Shown here piece by piece: positions 32,101 through 41,830 of a stretch of 42,439 bases of DNA. A model generated the notes under the pieces. That model was not told the origin of the DNA. It did no database searches and saw nothing but the letters and a program-made list of their open reading frames with translations. How positions within the stretch are numbered: position 1 is the stretch's first letter; each line of letters begins with the position of its first letter. A program made the position numbers and the translations under genes. The DNA is from Branchiostoma floridae (lineage: Eukaryota; Chordata; Leptocardii; Amphioxiformes; Branchiostomatidae). The DNA lies in contig NC_049981.1 of NCBI RefSeq assembly GCF_000003815.2, forward strand, positions 5,598,532-5,640,970, given 5' to 3'.

Positions 32101-34335
32101 GTCCCTTCCTTGCGTAAATGACGGTTCGAAATAAATTATATATATGGCATCCTTCGGTCAATATTGACCATGGTATACGCAACATTTTATATAACGTAAA
32201 AGAGCGCATATAAGCTAACCGTGAGAGGTTCTCCCCTGTTCGAATTAAACCTTGCGCACAGAAAGTTTGAATACGTCAAATGCTTTCGGAATAGCTAAAA
32301 AAACACAGAAGATTATTGTATTTGACTGTGTATTGTATTGTATTTGTATTTTGCTGAGGTATAAACATAACATTTTGTACCAGATAGCGCAATAATTTTC
32401 AGTTTTGACTGTAAATCTTGCCACTGTTATAAAACAGATGACGCAATGTTTTATCTTACACCAGACAAAGGCTTATTACATTTGACTTAGCCGGTTAACA
32501 TGTATTTTGTAACAGATCTAGAGAAACGGTATTTGTCCGTTTTGACAGAAAATATTTTTGAGACATTTAAGTTGTCTTCTCGGCATACTAAAATACATGT
32601 AAAATTCAAGTAAAGAAACACAACAGATTAAGTTAGATTTACAAACGCTGAAATCTTCCGTAAATGCCAATTGTATGTTTCCGATGCCTTTAATAGATCT
32701 TAAAATCTGCTGAAATATTTCTCCGCCTTTAAGGGCTTTATACGTATCTCTGAAACTTTGCTTAAAAAGTTGTTTTCGTGCTGTGCTGGGCATAGCGGGT
32801 GCAAGCGAAGCCTTTGTGCTCTAAGAAAAAGAACGGGGGAAAAGGCCAAACGCGCTCCCGTGCCAAACTCCCCGGTTCCGTGACTAACTCCCCTCCCGGC
32901 AATGTAAAGGGGTAATTTTTACGCCCTCATGGCGCCACCAAATTAGGTACATTCTAAAGCTCCCTTTATGTATTAAAGCATCGCAATTTTAGCGACATTT
33001 TGATCCCTAAAATAGTTGCGTCTCGTCTTCTTTTGGTCAACTGTACAGGTTAAACAGCCTCATTACTCATAATTTGGGTACCTACTGGCTGGCAAAATAC
33101 ACCTTGCGATTATTATTACTCAATAGTGGCGCACACACACAACTTACGATTTACGTTCGTTGGTCGCTGACAGGTAAAACACATAGAAGGTAGCAAGGAT
33201 TTGAAAGTTTTTGATGCCCCAGAATCAATATATCATATTTTCTACTGTACAATCATGTAGTGTATTCAAATTCGTAAATTCAGCTTCTAGGTCTTAATGT
33301 CAAAAAAAAAAAAGAAAAAAAAAAGATTTCATTTGTGCTACACTGCGTAACAGAGTTCTTTGTACTGGTGTTTTTTGTGGTTTTTGTTTAGTGGTATTTG
33401 ACGTTTTTGTGATCATCTGTCCCCTTTCCACTAGGACGGTGCTCTCGCCGCGCTCTCTCAGCAACCTAAAATTTGTCATATCGATCAACGAACTGTATAG
33501 AAAAGAAATGAATATTTTTACACTGTGTTGTGTTGTCTTCTTAGTCACACTTTCACATTTTGCGTGATATACCACGTGTGAAAGCGAAGGTTACACATAT
33601 TCTATTTATGTCGCAGCAAGGTCCTTGGTCGCAGTGAGAGCGCAGCGTGATCGCCGTCCACTAGTAGTGGAAAGGGGGCCTAAGTGGTTAGTAGAACCGG
33701 TCATTATTGCCATAGACAGGTAACAAGCCGCCCCGAAACGTCGATTAACTACATAACACTTGTTTTTGTACGAAGAACTTCATTCTCCAATATTATTTCA
33801 TCAAGACAGCGTTAGCCTACCTGAACCATTCTGAAGTAGTAGTCCATCGGCTCGGTCCCAGGGTACCCACTGCACGAGCTCGTACCCACCATCCGTTGGT
33901 ACGGGGGCTCAGTGGCTTCCCTGTCTCTTCATCCTTCACAGAAATGTCATCAAAAAACGTGCAGCAAGGGCCCGGCACTCCTTTACAATCCGAAATAAAC
34001 GTCCAAGTGTCCTTCGATATCTTATATTCCATGTCGTCGATGTATTGTGCATCGAAAGTCGTGTTGTTGTCTTCGCCTGCATCCCAACAAACTTCGTTGT
34101 AAAGATTTCTCGATTCGACTCTGACATTTGTTGGTGGAAGCGTCTCTTTTCTGTTTAAGTTCACTACATAGTCTGCAGACCGTTCAGTTTTTGCTGTTGG
34201 GTTATTAATCGCTGCTACACACCAGTGTGTAGGAGTAAGGAGGGTCACTACAATGGATAAAATAAAAGACGTCGCAACTATTTTAGACTTAGTCACTGCG
34301 AGGGTTTGCGAATGACCTACCATATTGACCGCCAT
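21593..34335 (-). CDS. Class II cytokine receptor-like type I membrane protein, five coding exons (whole gene)
   Basis: Coding exons are 34335-33821, 28755-28352, 25431-25264, 24836-24535 and 23173-21593. All introns are GT-AG, exon phases agree at every junction, and the summed length (2970 nt) gives 989 residues plus stop. Domains: signal peptide (about 1-42); cytokine-receptor D1 (about 66-171); D2 (about 180-303); two fibronectin III domains (about 311-412 and 417-516); transmembrane helix (about 522-545); cytoplasmic tail (546-989). D1 and D2 carry class II landmarks: W..S.CK....CC in D1, the S.W...F.P...T.IGPP interdomain linker, and YCVEV plus a late Cys in D2. Family knowledge says such receptors bind helical cytokines and signal through JAK/STAT; the ligand and kinase here are unknown. 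Vertebrate members usually have only D1+D2, so the two extra FNIII domains and the long repeat tail are unusual. No class I WSxWS motif is visible. Confidence 0.85.
21824..22483 (-). repeat. In-frame tandem repeats in the receptor tail (about five modules of 43-51 codons)
   Basis: Modules start near 22480, 22339, 22210, 22075 and 21922. Each opens with a tyrosine motif (DYVRQ, GYVLA, GYVLA, GYACV, DYARI), followed by an A-T-S/P-S-G segment, a QSD motif and, in most modules, an NHS/KHS-type motif and a closing VKNNSS-like stretch. Modules 1 and 2 are nearly identical in DNA over a 129-bp unit, which points to recent duplication or conversion; modules 3-5 are more diverged. All stay in frame. 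Confidence 0.85.
23230..23570 (-). repeat. Structured dispersed repeat in receptor intron 4
   Basis: GC-richer than the flanking intron, with inverted segments (TTAGCGCTCCGGGGAG near 23325 against CTCCTCGGAGCGCTAA near 23389). It ends, on the minus strand, in a CTGAAGA-A-stem-AAAACGTC motif (23559-23526). It is probably a retroelement remnant; the family was not identified. Confidence 0.5.
23906..24018. mobile_element. Foldback MITE with AGAGGTTGG arms
   Basis: The arms GTTTCTAGATAACTCTCCAAG... and ...CTTGGAGGGTGCTGCTAGAAAGC are inverted repeats of about 35 bp around a T-rich loop. I recall the CCAAGCAGAGGTTGG core as a common amphioxus repeat. Confidence 0.75.
24204..24514. mobile_element. 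Long foldback element next to the receptor exon 4 donor
   Basis: The ends AAAGGTGGGGTCACACCTGC and GCATGTGTGACCCTATCTTT are inverted, and inner arms (GGCTCCACAGGTCG..., ACATGTCAGACGAGTTAGCT and their inverses) extend pairing almost to the centre. Flanking TA may be the target duplication. The right end is 20 bp from the exon 4 donor. Confidence 0.75.
24535..24836 (-). CDS. Receptor exon 4: end of FNIII 3 and start of FNIII 4
   Basis: A 302-nt exon (residues 364-463). It begins after acceptor AATATGCAG and completes FNIII 3 (LSDLTTFHAYTVQLSACTS, with the F-strand Tyr and a Cys pair after it). It then starts FNIII 4 at APTNLTTAEV, followed by KIAVTWLPP. The donor is CAG|GTTAGT, phase 0. A foldback repeat ends only about 20 bp past this donor inside the intron. 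Both domains are ordinary FNIII sequences without the cytokine-receptor cysteine pattern. Confidence 0.85.
24960..25130. repeat. Polypurine tract (polypyrimidine in the receptor transcript)
   Basis: About 170 bp of almost pure GAAA/GGAA sequence on the plus strand, occupying a large share of the 427-nt receptor intron 3. Confidence 0.9.
25264..25431 (-). CDS. Receptor exon 3: first half of fibronectin III domain 3
   Basis: A 168-nt phase 1-1 exon (residues 308-362 plus split codons at both ends). It opens with PSTGPTDVTW and contains the FNIII landmarks VRVRWSPPP and GVITGYKVTI (B, C and C' strands). The acceptor is AACTTTCAG and the donor ACAG|GTAGAT. One NCS sequon is present. The second half of the domain is in the next exon, separated by a short (427-nt) intron that contains a long pyrimidine tract on the transcribed strand. 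Confidence 0.85.
25441..26124. other. Receptor intron 2, no recognised element
   Basis: Ordinary intronic sequence; nothing supported. Confidence 0.4.
26125..26336. mobile_element. MITE with AAGGTGGTATCTCAC termini
   Basis: The 212-bp element has inverted ends AAGGTGGTATCTCAC...GGGCACCGGTGC and GCACCGGTGCCCC...GTGAGATACAACCTT. It is noncoding and contains a T-run. It lies in receptor intron 2. Confidence 0.75.
26539..26730. mobile_element. 192-bp MITE, TTA target duplication
   Basis: The ends AGCCCCCTTTACAAATCAAG are inverted exactly at the other end, and TTA flanks both sides (26536-26538, 26731-26733). A 3-bp TWA duplication is the PIF/Harbinger habit, so it is probably a derivative of that superfamily. 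Confidence 0.75.
26782..27096. mobile_element. Foldback element with GGCACAACCCG ends
   Basis: The ends GGCACAACCCGCCATATGTG and the inverse of CACGTACGACGGGTTGTGCC pair, with partial pairing through most of the 315 bp. The flanking host sequence CAGACGTCGTTA...CAGTTCATTTAACATGAGT occurs on both sides (once interrupted by the MITE at 26539-26730), implying a duplicated host segment. Confidence 0.65.
27338..27980. other. Receptor intron 2, no recognised element
   Basis: No exon or repeat boundary was supported. Confidence 0.35.
27983..28186. mobile_element. MITE-like inverted repeat in intron 2
   Basis: The arms CGGACCATAACTTGCTGAAAG...CCCCCGTCA and TGACGGGGGG...CTTTTTGAAACTTATGACCC are imperfect inverted repeats of about 40 bp. 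Confidence 0.6.
28352..28755 (-). CDS. Receptor exon 2: cytokine-receptor domain D2
   Basis: The acceptor (TTTATCCCTTAG) is in the phase needed to complete Ser172, producing the continuous linker WFSPFKHTVIGPP. Residues 173-306 form D2: LNIRIKHP (B strand), NVSYW (a glycosylation sequon followed by the YW of the C strand), FSPGTVYCVEV (the F-strand YCV signature) and a final Cys in the SEAVC motif. The donor is CCA|GTGAGTAT, phase 1. The whole domain is in one exon. The match to interferon/IL-10 receptor D2 is clear by motif order; orthology to any single vertebrate receptor cannot be judged from the sequence alone. Confidence 0.88.
28985..29205. repeat. Truncated copy of MITE family M2
   Basis: Matches 33421-33640 (GTGTGAAAGCGAAGGTTACA and GTTGTCTTCT.AGTCACACTT) but lacks the right terminal inverted repeat. 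Confidence 0.65.
29405..30378. repeat. Tandem array of a 141-bp unit, about seven copies
   Basis: CAGCAGYTTAAA recurs at about 29416, 29557, 29698, 29839, 29980, 30119 and 30259. Each unit carries CGCCCTTAAGACATGTTTAA and TTTACGTCTCATATACGTGT. The outer copies are more diverged. The array lies inside receptor intron 1 and is noncoding. Confidence 0.95.
30379..31500. other. Receptor intron 1, no recognised element
   Basis: Several short open frames on both strands but no supported exon. Confidence 0.35.
31510..32270. repeat. Tandem array of a 115-bp unit, about six copies
   Basis: TAAACATGTCGTATGTT recurs at 31681, 31796, 31911 and 32026, with decayed units at both ends. Each good unit contains the hairpin GGGGAG-GT-CTCCCC. 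It is inside receptor intron 1. Confidence 0.92.
32271..33420. other. Receptor intron 1, no recognised element
   Basis: AT-rich, with a short A-run near 33302-33326. No exon was supported. Confidence 0.35.
33421..33680. mobile_element. MITE family M2, full copy
   Basis: The left end CCCCTTTCCACTAGGACGGTG...CGCGCTCTC is inverted at the right end (GAGAGCGCAGCG...CCGTCCACTAGTAGTGGAAAGGGG). A shorter relative lies at 28985-29205, also within intron 1. Confidence 0.75.
33821..34335 (-). CDS. Receptor exon 1: signal peptide and cytokine-receptor domain D1
   Basis: Encodes residues 1-171 plus two bases of Ser172. The open frame extends further upstream, but the first ATG codons in frame are at 34335 and 34323; I chose 34335, and 34323 is equally possible. 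A hydrophobic core (IVATSFILSIVVTLL, residues 19-33) followed by WCVAA suggests cleavage near residue 42. D1 begins at LPPTNVRVES (about residue 67), contains the N-glycosylation site NTT, Trp111, Cys117 and the Cys124-Cys125 pair, and ends in a VRARAVG...S.W strand typical of the class II family. The donor is CAG|GTAGGC. The signal peptide and all of D1 share one exon, whereas vertebrate relatives usually split D1 over two. Confidence 0.85.
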
Positions 34336-34371
34336 ATTGTATTCGTGAGGAGCACGGAAACGACTGAACAC

Positions 34372-35183
34372 AATGCTAGTTGTTGTTGTAGTTGAGCGAG
34401 TTCGCCGTATAGACGATACTATGTGACAGTGGCTGTGACTTGTATAAAAGCTAAAAAGAGTCTTTGTGGATCTTTACACGCGAAGCAACTGTCGTCAAAA
34501 TAGTCCACAGCACGTCCCGAATGTAGCACCCCCGACGACATGTTTACGTGTCAGGAATCCACGGATTCACCCTGGCACCACGCAGATCTTCAGACCGTAT
34601 TCTTGACGATACATCTTGCTCTCAGTGTCTCCAACAAATTGCTAATGACTATTTAGTTAACTTTACGACAAACCTAGCACCCCTTCCACCGTGTAAGTTG
34701 TCTCTTAAGACATGTCATATCGTCTTAAATCCGAGGCACGTCCAAAGTCCTGCGCACCAACGAACACGAAGGCAAGCGGTCAAACCGGATCTTTAATCGT
34801 TGCGCTCGCGGGCATCTTTATACAATCATCTGGTTGAATGATCTGCGTCATGTTTTTGTACACGTGCCCTCCAGAAATTGAACATAATTTGTCTAATGTA
34901 AGAAACTGATAACGTACAGACACGGCATTGAATGAACAGGAATGGACATTCTAATGAAAGCTCATCTGTTTTGGTAGAATTCATAGCTCTACAGTTTTGT
35001 GTTTTTATTCGGACAGAAAAATAAAATCGATTTTCAGTTAATCTCGCCGACCTTAATCAGATGTCTGATTCACGGCGTTGACTTTCCGGAATCCAGAAAC
35101 GTTATGACGCCAGGAGTTAATGAAAGGGAAGATGGAATCTACCACCGTCATGGTTCAGAGGGGGTGGATGGACCCTTATAAGT
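34372..35183. other. Region upstream of the receptor gene
   Basis: It should hold the receptor's promoter and 5' UTR. No convincing minus-strand TATA box was seen. A TATAAAAG at 34442-34449 points the other way. Confidence 0.4.
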
Positions 35184-35185
35184 GG

Positions 35186-36848
35186 TGGGTACCGGTGTGA
35201 CAGCGTTCTCGCCCCCCCCGTGATCTCGCCCCCCCGGGGGCGAAATCACTAGCGATCTCGCCCCCCCGGGGCGAAATCACTAGCGATCTCGCCCTCCCCG
35301 GTTAGTGATCTCGCCCCCCTACCTCGCCCCCCTTTAGCGATTTCGCCCCCCCCCCCAAAAAAAAAACGGGTTTACATGATATTTTAGAAGTTGATTTGTA
35401 TAAATCACACAATGCAGTTTCAGAATGATATAAGTACACGAGTTTGATACATAAGCTCCATCCATAGTATCAATATCAACGTAAGTACATGGCAATAAGA
35501 TAGTTGAACTTGTTTCAGACAAGGAGGGCTGGGTCCCTTGTATTCCCTTTATTGCATGTACCTGAGTCTCGACATGAGATATATTTCATTGTATTCACCT
35601 TCACCTGTCCTCAAGCAACCTATATATCTCCATTATGAAGTCTCTATTATGAATTGACCACAAAAGAACTATGTCATGTCTTTATTGATTATGCAAATAA
35701 GGTATTCATTACAATAATGCACATTTTGGTGTATGCACCTGGCCAAGGGGTATCTTCACCTTCAATATGACTGTTTTTCTAGTATTTAGAAACTGGTACG
35801 TTATATGCACCTACCCTATGGATATCTTCACCTCCAATATTACTGTTTTTCTAGTATTTAGGAACTGGTGTTTTACCAGTGTTTCTTAAGACTGGTACTT
35901 TACCAGTTTTTTTGTAGCATTTAGCAACAGGTATTTGAACTTGTGCGTAGATAGTGTTTATAATGAGAAACTATTAACTGTTTTTCTTAGTTCTTTGGAA
36001 ATGTTTTCTGCACAAGAAAGAAAATACTGTGACAAATTGAAAACATATAGCTGACGTATTCCGTACCATAGACGGTGTTGATTTATACGTTCACAATAGC
36101 ATTGTTTTCTATGCCACCTCTGCCATGTCAGCTGCAAAAAAAATGTCCTTTCAATGTAGTGTTTGCACCGAACAAGGTATGACATCTTACGGTAATAAGG
36201 TGCCATATAGGTACCAGTTAACACACCAACTATGTTACTCCCAGGTGCAGCATAGTACCAGATAGCGCACCTAATATGTAGTAACCAGCTGCTCTTAAGA
36301 CCCCTCCGAGGAATACTAGTAATGTTCTGGGGGGGGGGGGGCGAAAACGCGAAAGGGGGGCGAAAACGCTAGTGATCTCGCCCCCCGGGGGGGCGAGATC
36401 GCTGGGGGGGCGAGATCGCTGTCACACCGGTACGGTGTACCGGTAATAAACCGTTTTTTTCTTATTGGACCGGTCCGGAAAAAACGGATCTGAAAAAAAT
36501 CGGTGGACTGGATGTTGGACCTATTGTAAAATGAACAGTTTATATGATCAGTCATTCACACGTTTTAGGGCTTACCTGTCGACGAAAATAATGAGAGCGA
36601 AGCAGAGTAGAGTCTACCAAGATTTACAGTCAATCATACAGAGGCAGTTAGCCTTGTAGGATTTTAAAACGCCAGTGGGAGTCGAATACGCTACAAAAAA
36701 GATTTCTTTGTAGCGAAATAGTCCATTGTTTCGAGTATCGTCCATTCACAAGTTCTCATACTAAATCAGGTCCAGGTTCGGACCTGGACCTGATCCTCTG
36801 GACCTGCACCTGACCTGGACCTGAATTTTCTGTACCGGTACCCATCCC
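35186..36848. repeat. GGTACC/AGGTCC-rich repeat (family H), copy B
   Basis: The ends GGGTACCGGTAC (left, split by the next element) and GTACCGGTACCC (right) are inverted. AGGTCC/GGACCT steps cluster at 36768-36825. Homologous to copy A at 16592-18216 in opposite orientation. Confidence 0.7.
35192..36430 (-). mobile_element. CCGG-targeting element with C/G-run hairpin ends, copy 2
   Basis: An inverted, near-identical copy of 16634-17841, again with CCGG outside TGTGACAGCG termini and with C/G-run hairpin arrays at both ends. An open frame of about 90 codons is shared by both copies, but nearly all differences inside it change the residue, so it is not under coding constraint. Inserted in copy B of the family H repeat. 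Confidence 0.8.
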
Positions 36849-37720
36849 TATTACTATAACTACCTCCTTCACGAAGAAGATGTTCCGTATCTTAAGTGCG
36901 CACATTTTCAAGTGTACAATGTAAGTATATGTCCTGCGAACATATGCATGTTCTGACATTTCAGAATGATGAAGACAAGAAATGTACAACACCTTTCTCA
37001 CGCGGCGGCCATGATAAATCTAAAACGAGTTCAATGAGGCAAACAAAAGACTGTCAATCATAATTAGCAGTTCAACCAATGATAGTCAGCCAATTAGGAA
37101 AGCAACCAATAAGAGATCTGGCTGCATGTCCGTCAAATATTTGCATAATTATGTTTGTATTTTACATGTCTTAAGGGAATTTGGGATCAGTCTACGCTAC
37201 TATAAATTGCTACAACTTTCGGTGCATAACACTTGTTATAATATCTATTATTTGATTTTATATTGTGAAAATTTGTGTGGTTTGGGTTTTATCTAAATGG
37301 GAGCTGACTTAAGAAATAATTTTTGTCTGCTTGCCTCATTGACCTCGTCTTCGATCTATCATGGCCGCCGCTTGAGAAAGGTGGACAGACATACATCCGG
37401 CAGGCGCACGGTCTAAGCATGACATCTAGCGATGCAGAATGTTATTGCACTCACTCACTCACGGCTCGTAACCTCAGTGGTCGTGGGGGCTCCACGACAT
37501 CCATCAGCAGTGATCTTTGCCCATCTCTTTATGTCCTCTGCCCCTCTGATCAGTTGTTCAGTGCTTAGGCCAGTTCAGACCTTTATGTTGTCCAGCCACG
37601 TTATTGCATCAACGATAAACCAATGCTGCAATACTGAAGAGGGTTGATAGGTGACGCTTCTGATCCACGTAATTGGTTTTAGCTGTGATTTGACCTGCCT
37701 ATCTTTCACCAGGCTGAAGT
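36849..37720. other. No recognised gene
   Basis: Single-copy-looking DNA between the family H repeat and the satellite. No exon was supported. Confidence 0.35.
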
Positions 37721-37724
37721 TGGC

Positions 37725-38012
37725 CGCCGATTGGGCCGCCGATTCGTAGCCGCCGATTGGGCCGCCGATTCGTCATTAGACAAAACATAGCATCCGATTC
37801 AGACCCCCATTCGAAGAAACTAAAAATTCCTAATTTCCGTTAAAAGCTTAAATAAATATCAAGCACAGCTGGATATTGTCTATTACCAACCAATATAGGC
37901 AAATATAAACATAAATTATAACAAAAAGTAGGAAATCAACGATTAAGCGCAAATAATAGGCCCAATCAGCAGCCACTGTCTTCAGCTTGGTCTAACGTTA
38001 GCTGCCACACTT
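37725..38012. repeat. Satellite long-unit A segment with GCCGCCGATT repeats
   Basis: Starts with four GCCGCCGATT motifs in about 50 bp, then the A segment (ATTAGACAAAACATAGCATC...) that recurs at 39876, 40256 and 40658. Confidence 0.85.
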
Positions 38013-39850
38013 CTTCTAGAGCAAACTGCTACTTATCTAAACGTGGCCCGTGAACTTGTAAGACGAATTAAGATAGCGTATGCCCTTAGGTATTCAATAC
38101 AAGTGTCAAATATTACGGGCCAGATTTAATTAATAAACTAGAGCGTAATTAACTAACACGAAATATGCAAGCAAAGGGGCGCTAAAATCGGCTTTCATAC
38201 GACTTCTAGAGCAAACTGCTACTTATCTAAAGGTGGCCCGTGAACTTTTAAGACGAATTCAGATAGCGTATATCATAACGTATACAAAACTAGTGTCAAA
38301 TCTTACGGGCCGGGTTTAATTAATGATCTACAAGGGAATTAATTAATGGGAAATGCGCAAGCAAAGTGGCGCTAAAATAGGCTTTCATACGGCTTCTAGA
38401 GCAAACTGCTACTTATCTAAACGTGGCCCGTGAACCTTTAAGACGAATTCAGATAGCGTGCATCATAACGTATACAATACAAGTGTCAAATCTTACGGGC
38501 CGGATTTAATCAATGAACTACAAGGGAATTAATTAATAGGAAATGCGAAAGCAAAGTGGCGCTAAAATCGGCTTTCATACGGCTTCTAGAGCAAACTGCG
38601 CTACTTATCTAAACGTGGCCCTTGAACTTTTAAGACGAATTGAGATAGCATATATCATAACGTATTCGATACAAGTGTCAAATCTTACGGGCCAGATTTA
38701 ATTAATGATCTACAAGGGAATTAATTAATAGGAAATGCGCAAGCAAAGGGGCGCTAAAATCGATTGCCATACGACTTCTAGACCAAACTGCTACTTATCT
38801 AAACGTGGCCTGTGAACTTTTAAGACGAATTTAGATAGCGTATACCATAACGTATTCAATACAAGTATCAAATTTAACGGGCCGGATTTAATTAATGGAC
38901 TAGAGGGGAATTAACTGATAGGAAATACGCAAGCGAATGGGTGCTAAAATAGGCTGCCATACGGCTTCTAGAGCAAAGTGCTACTTATCCAAACGTGGCC
39001 CGTGAACTTTTAACACGAATTGAGATAGCGTATACCCTAACTTATTCAAAACAAGTGTCAAATCTTACGGGCCGGATTTAATTAATGATCTACAAGGGAA
39101 TTAACCAATAGGAAATACGCAAGCAAAGGGGCGCTAAAATCGGCTTTCATACGGCTTCTAGAGCAAACTGCTACTTATCTAAACGTGGCCCGTGAACTTT
39201 GAAGACGAATTGAGATAGCGTATATAATAACGTATTTAATTCAAGTGTCAAATCTAACGGGCCGGATTTAATTAATGAACTAGACCGTAATTAACTAATA
39301 GGAAATGCACAAGCAAGGGCGCTAAACTCGGCTTTCATACGGCTTCTAGAGCAAAGTGCTACTTATCTAAACGTGGCCCGTGAACTTTTAAGATGAATTT
39401 AGATAGCGTATACTCTAAGGTATTCAATACAAGTGTCAAATCTTACGGGCCGGATTTAATTAATGATCTACAAGGGAATTAACTAATAGGAAATACGCAA
39501 GTAAAGGGGCGCTGAAATCGGCTATTTTACGGCTTCTAGAGCAAACTGCTACTTATCTAAACGTGGCCCGTGAACTTTTAAGACGAATTGAGATAGCGTA
39601 TACCCCAACGTATTCAATACAAGTGTCAAATCTTACGGGCCGGATTTAATTAATGAACTAGACCGTAATTAACTAATAGGAAATGCACAGGCAAGGGGCG
39701 CTAAAATCGGCTTTTATAGGACTTCTAGAACAAACTGCTACTTATCCAAACGTGGCCCGTGAATTTTTAAGATGAATCTAGATAGCGTATACCCTAAGGT
39801 ATTCAATACAAGTGTTAAATCTTACGGGCCGGATTTAACTAATGAACAAT
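38013..39850. repeat. Satellite: tandem array of a 190-bp unit, ten copies
   Basis: CTTCTAGA starts at 38013, 38203, 38393, 38583, 38775, 38965, 39155, 39343, 39533 and 39722. Each unit carries ACGTGGCCCGTGAAC and TCTTACGGGCCGG, an inverted GGCCCGT/ACGGGCC pair about 65 bp apart, then TTTAATTAATGA. It is noncoding. Confidence 0.96.
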
Positions 39851-39875
39851 AGTTGTAGGCGACGATCATAGGCTA

Positions 39876-41040
39876 GCCGCCGATTCGTTATTAGACAAAA
39901 CATAGCATCCCATTCAGACGCCCATTCGAAGAAAGCAAAAAAAATCCTCATTTCGTTGAAAATCTTGAAAAAATATCAATAACTGCTGAATATTGTCTAT
40001 TACTACCCAATATATGGTTATATAAACATAAGTAATAACAGAAAGTATTATGTCAACGATTAAACACAAATATCAGGCCCCATTGACGACCAAGGCTTCA
40101 GCCTGGTCTGAAATCGGAATCTGTCACTTATTTAAACGTGGCCCGTGAGTTTTTAAGGCAAATTTAGAAAGCGCATACCATAAGGTATTCAATACAAGTG
40201 TTAAATCTTACGGGCCGGAGTTAATTAATGAACTATTGCTGTAGGCGACGGTCCAGCCGCCGATTCAAAATTAGAGAAAACATAGCATTCTATTCAGACT
40301 CCCATTCGAAGAAACCAAACAATTCCTGCTCATTTCCTTTAAAAGCTAGAACGGATATCAAGAACTGCTGTTTATTGTCTATTACTACCCAATGTATGTA
40401 TATAGAAATATAGATAATACCAGAAAGTATTATATTAACGATTAAAGGACAAATATTAGGTCCTATCGACAGCCAACTCTCGCCTGGTCTGAAATCGGCT
40501 GCCATACTCCTTGTAGAGCAATCTGTCACTTATCTAAACGTGGCCCGTGAACTTTGAAGACGAATTTCGAACGCGCATACTCTAACGTATTTGATAAAAT
40601 TATCTAATCTTACGGGCCGGATTTAATTAATGAACTATAGCTGTAGGCGACGATTCAGCCGCCGATTCGTTATTAGACAAAACGTAGCATCCTGTTCAGA
40701 CTCCCATTCGAAGAAAGTAAAACTGTCTAATTTCCTTTAAAAGCATAAATGGAAATAAAGAACTACTGGACATTGTCTATTGCCACCCAATATATGTATA
40801 TATATAAACATAAATAATAACAGATTTTATCAACGATTAAAGCACAAATGTAGGCCTAATCGGCGACCGACTTCAACCTCGTCTGACATCAGCTGTCGGC
40901 TTCTAGAGCAATCTGCTACTTATCTAAACGCGGCCCGTGAACTTTGAAGACGAATTTAGATAGCGTATACAATGACGTATTTAATACAAGTATGAAATCT
41001 TACGGGCCGGATTTAATTAATGAACTACAGTGGAATTTAC
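39876..41040. repeat. Satellite: three long composite units (380-400 bp)
   Basis: GCCGCCGATT at 39876, 40256 and 40658 starts units that join the A segment to part of the 190-bp unit, including the GGCCCGT/ACGGGCC pair. The 190-bp array looks like an amplification of the second half of this long unit. Confidence 0.9.
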
Positions 41041-41830
41041 TAACAATGCGAGGAAATGCGCAAGCAAAGGAGGGCCGGGGCTAAAATCGTCATAGCAGTA
41101 GCAGCCCGTACGGCTGGGTTTTTTTTACGGCAAGACAAGGTGTATTCACAAGAGCCAAGGTCTTAAGGTCAAGGTCTATAAATAATTTGTCTTCAAAAGC
41201 ATCATTATAGTACAAAAAATGCCTGTTTACGGACGGCCATAGAAATCTAACAGTCTTGTGAGAATGTAATTTTGATATTTTTATCTGATATAAAATACAT
41301 CGCAGTAAGAGTGAATAGTATAGTGGCATATAATTCAAGTCCGTCCTGCTATATGTTTTTCGAGCGACTTTGAAACACACAGGACACGCATTGCCCATTC
41401 TACCCACAACTCTGGGGAGTTTTGTCTCAGCAAGATCCAATTTCCTCTCCTGACTGTCACAACACAACGTCAGACGTACTGAGTTGGAGATGTCTTTCAA
41501 GTTTCTAATTCAGTTGCATGAATCCATGGTAAAGACCCCACACCTAATACCTAACTCATAACTGTAATGATATTGCTATATATGTTCGCCAACTAGGCAT
41601 TCAGCTAATGAATTCTTTCTAATAAATAAGTCTATCTGTCTGTCACATCTGGCGACCACCCAACCCTCTCCAATGTCGCAGCAGGGGACAGTTGTCAAAG
41701 GGGAGGTTAGAAACACTGGGCGTGTAATTGGCTATTTACACGCCAATTACTAATAGCCATGGTGAGTTATCACAAACCTGCCGGAACGACTTCCAGTCAT
41801 GAAGGCCTTTCGGCCGGTCAAGGGATTCTT
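41041..41830. other. Spacer within the satellite, no supported gene
   Basis: It contains an open frame of about 136 codons on the minus strand without an ATG start or a recognisable domain, and a small hairpin near 41724-41762 (TTGGCTATT...AATAGCCA). Confidence 0.4.

Noticed and set aside
34442-34449. TATAAAAG near the receptor 5' end
   Set aside because: It faces the plus strand, away from the receptor, and the short frame beginning about 90 bp downstream has no supporting features.
38013-39850. Regular repeats that could be read as a CRISPR-like array
   Set aside because: The full 190-bp unit is conserved with no unique spacers, and the setting is eukaryotic; it is a satellite.
41090-41500. 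136-codon minus-strand open frame inside the satellite spacer
   Set aside because: No ATG at the beginning, no recognisable domain, no splice partners.
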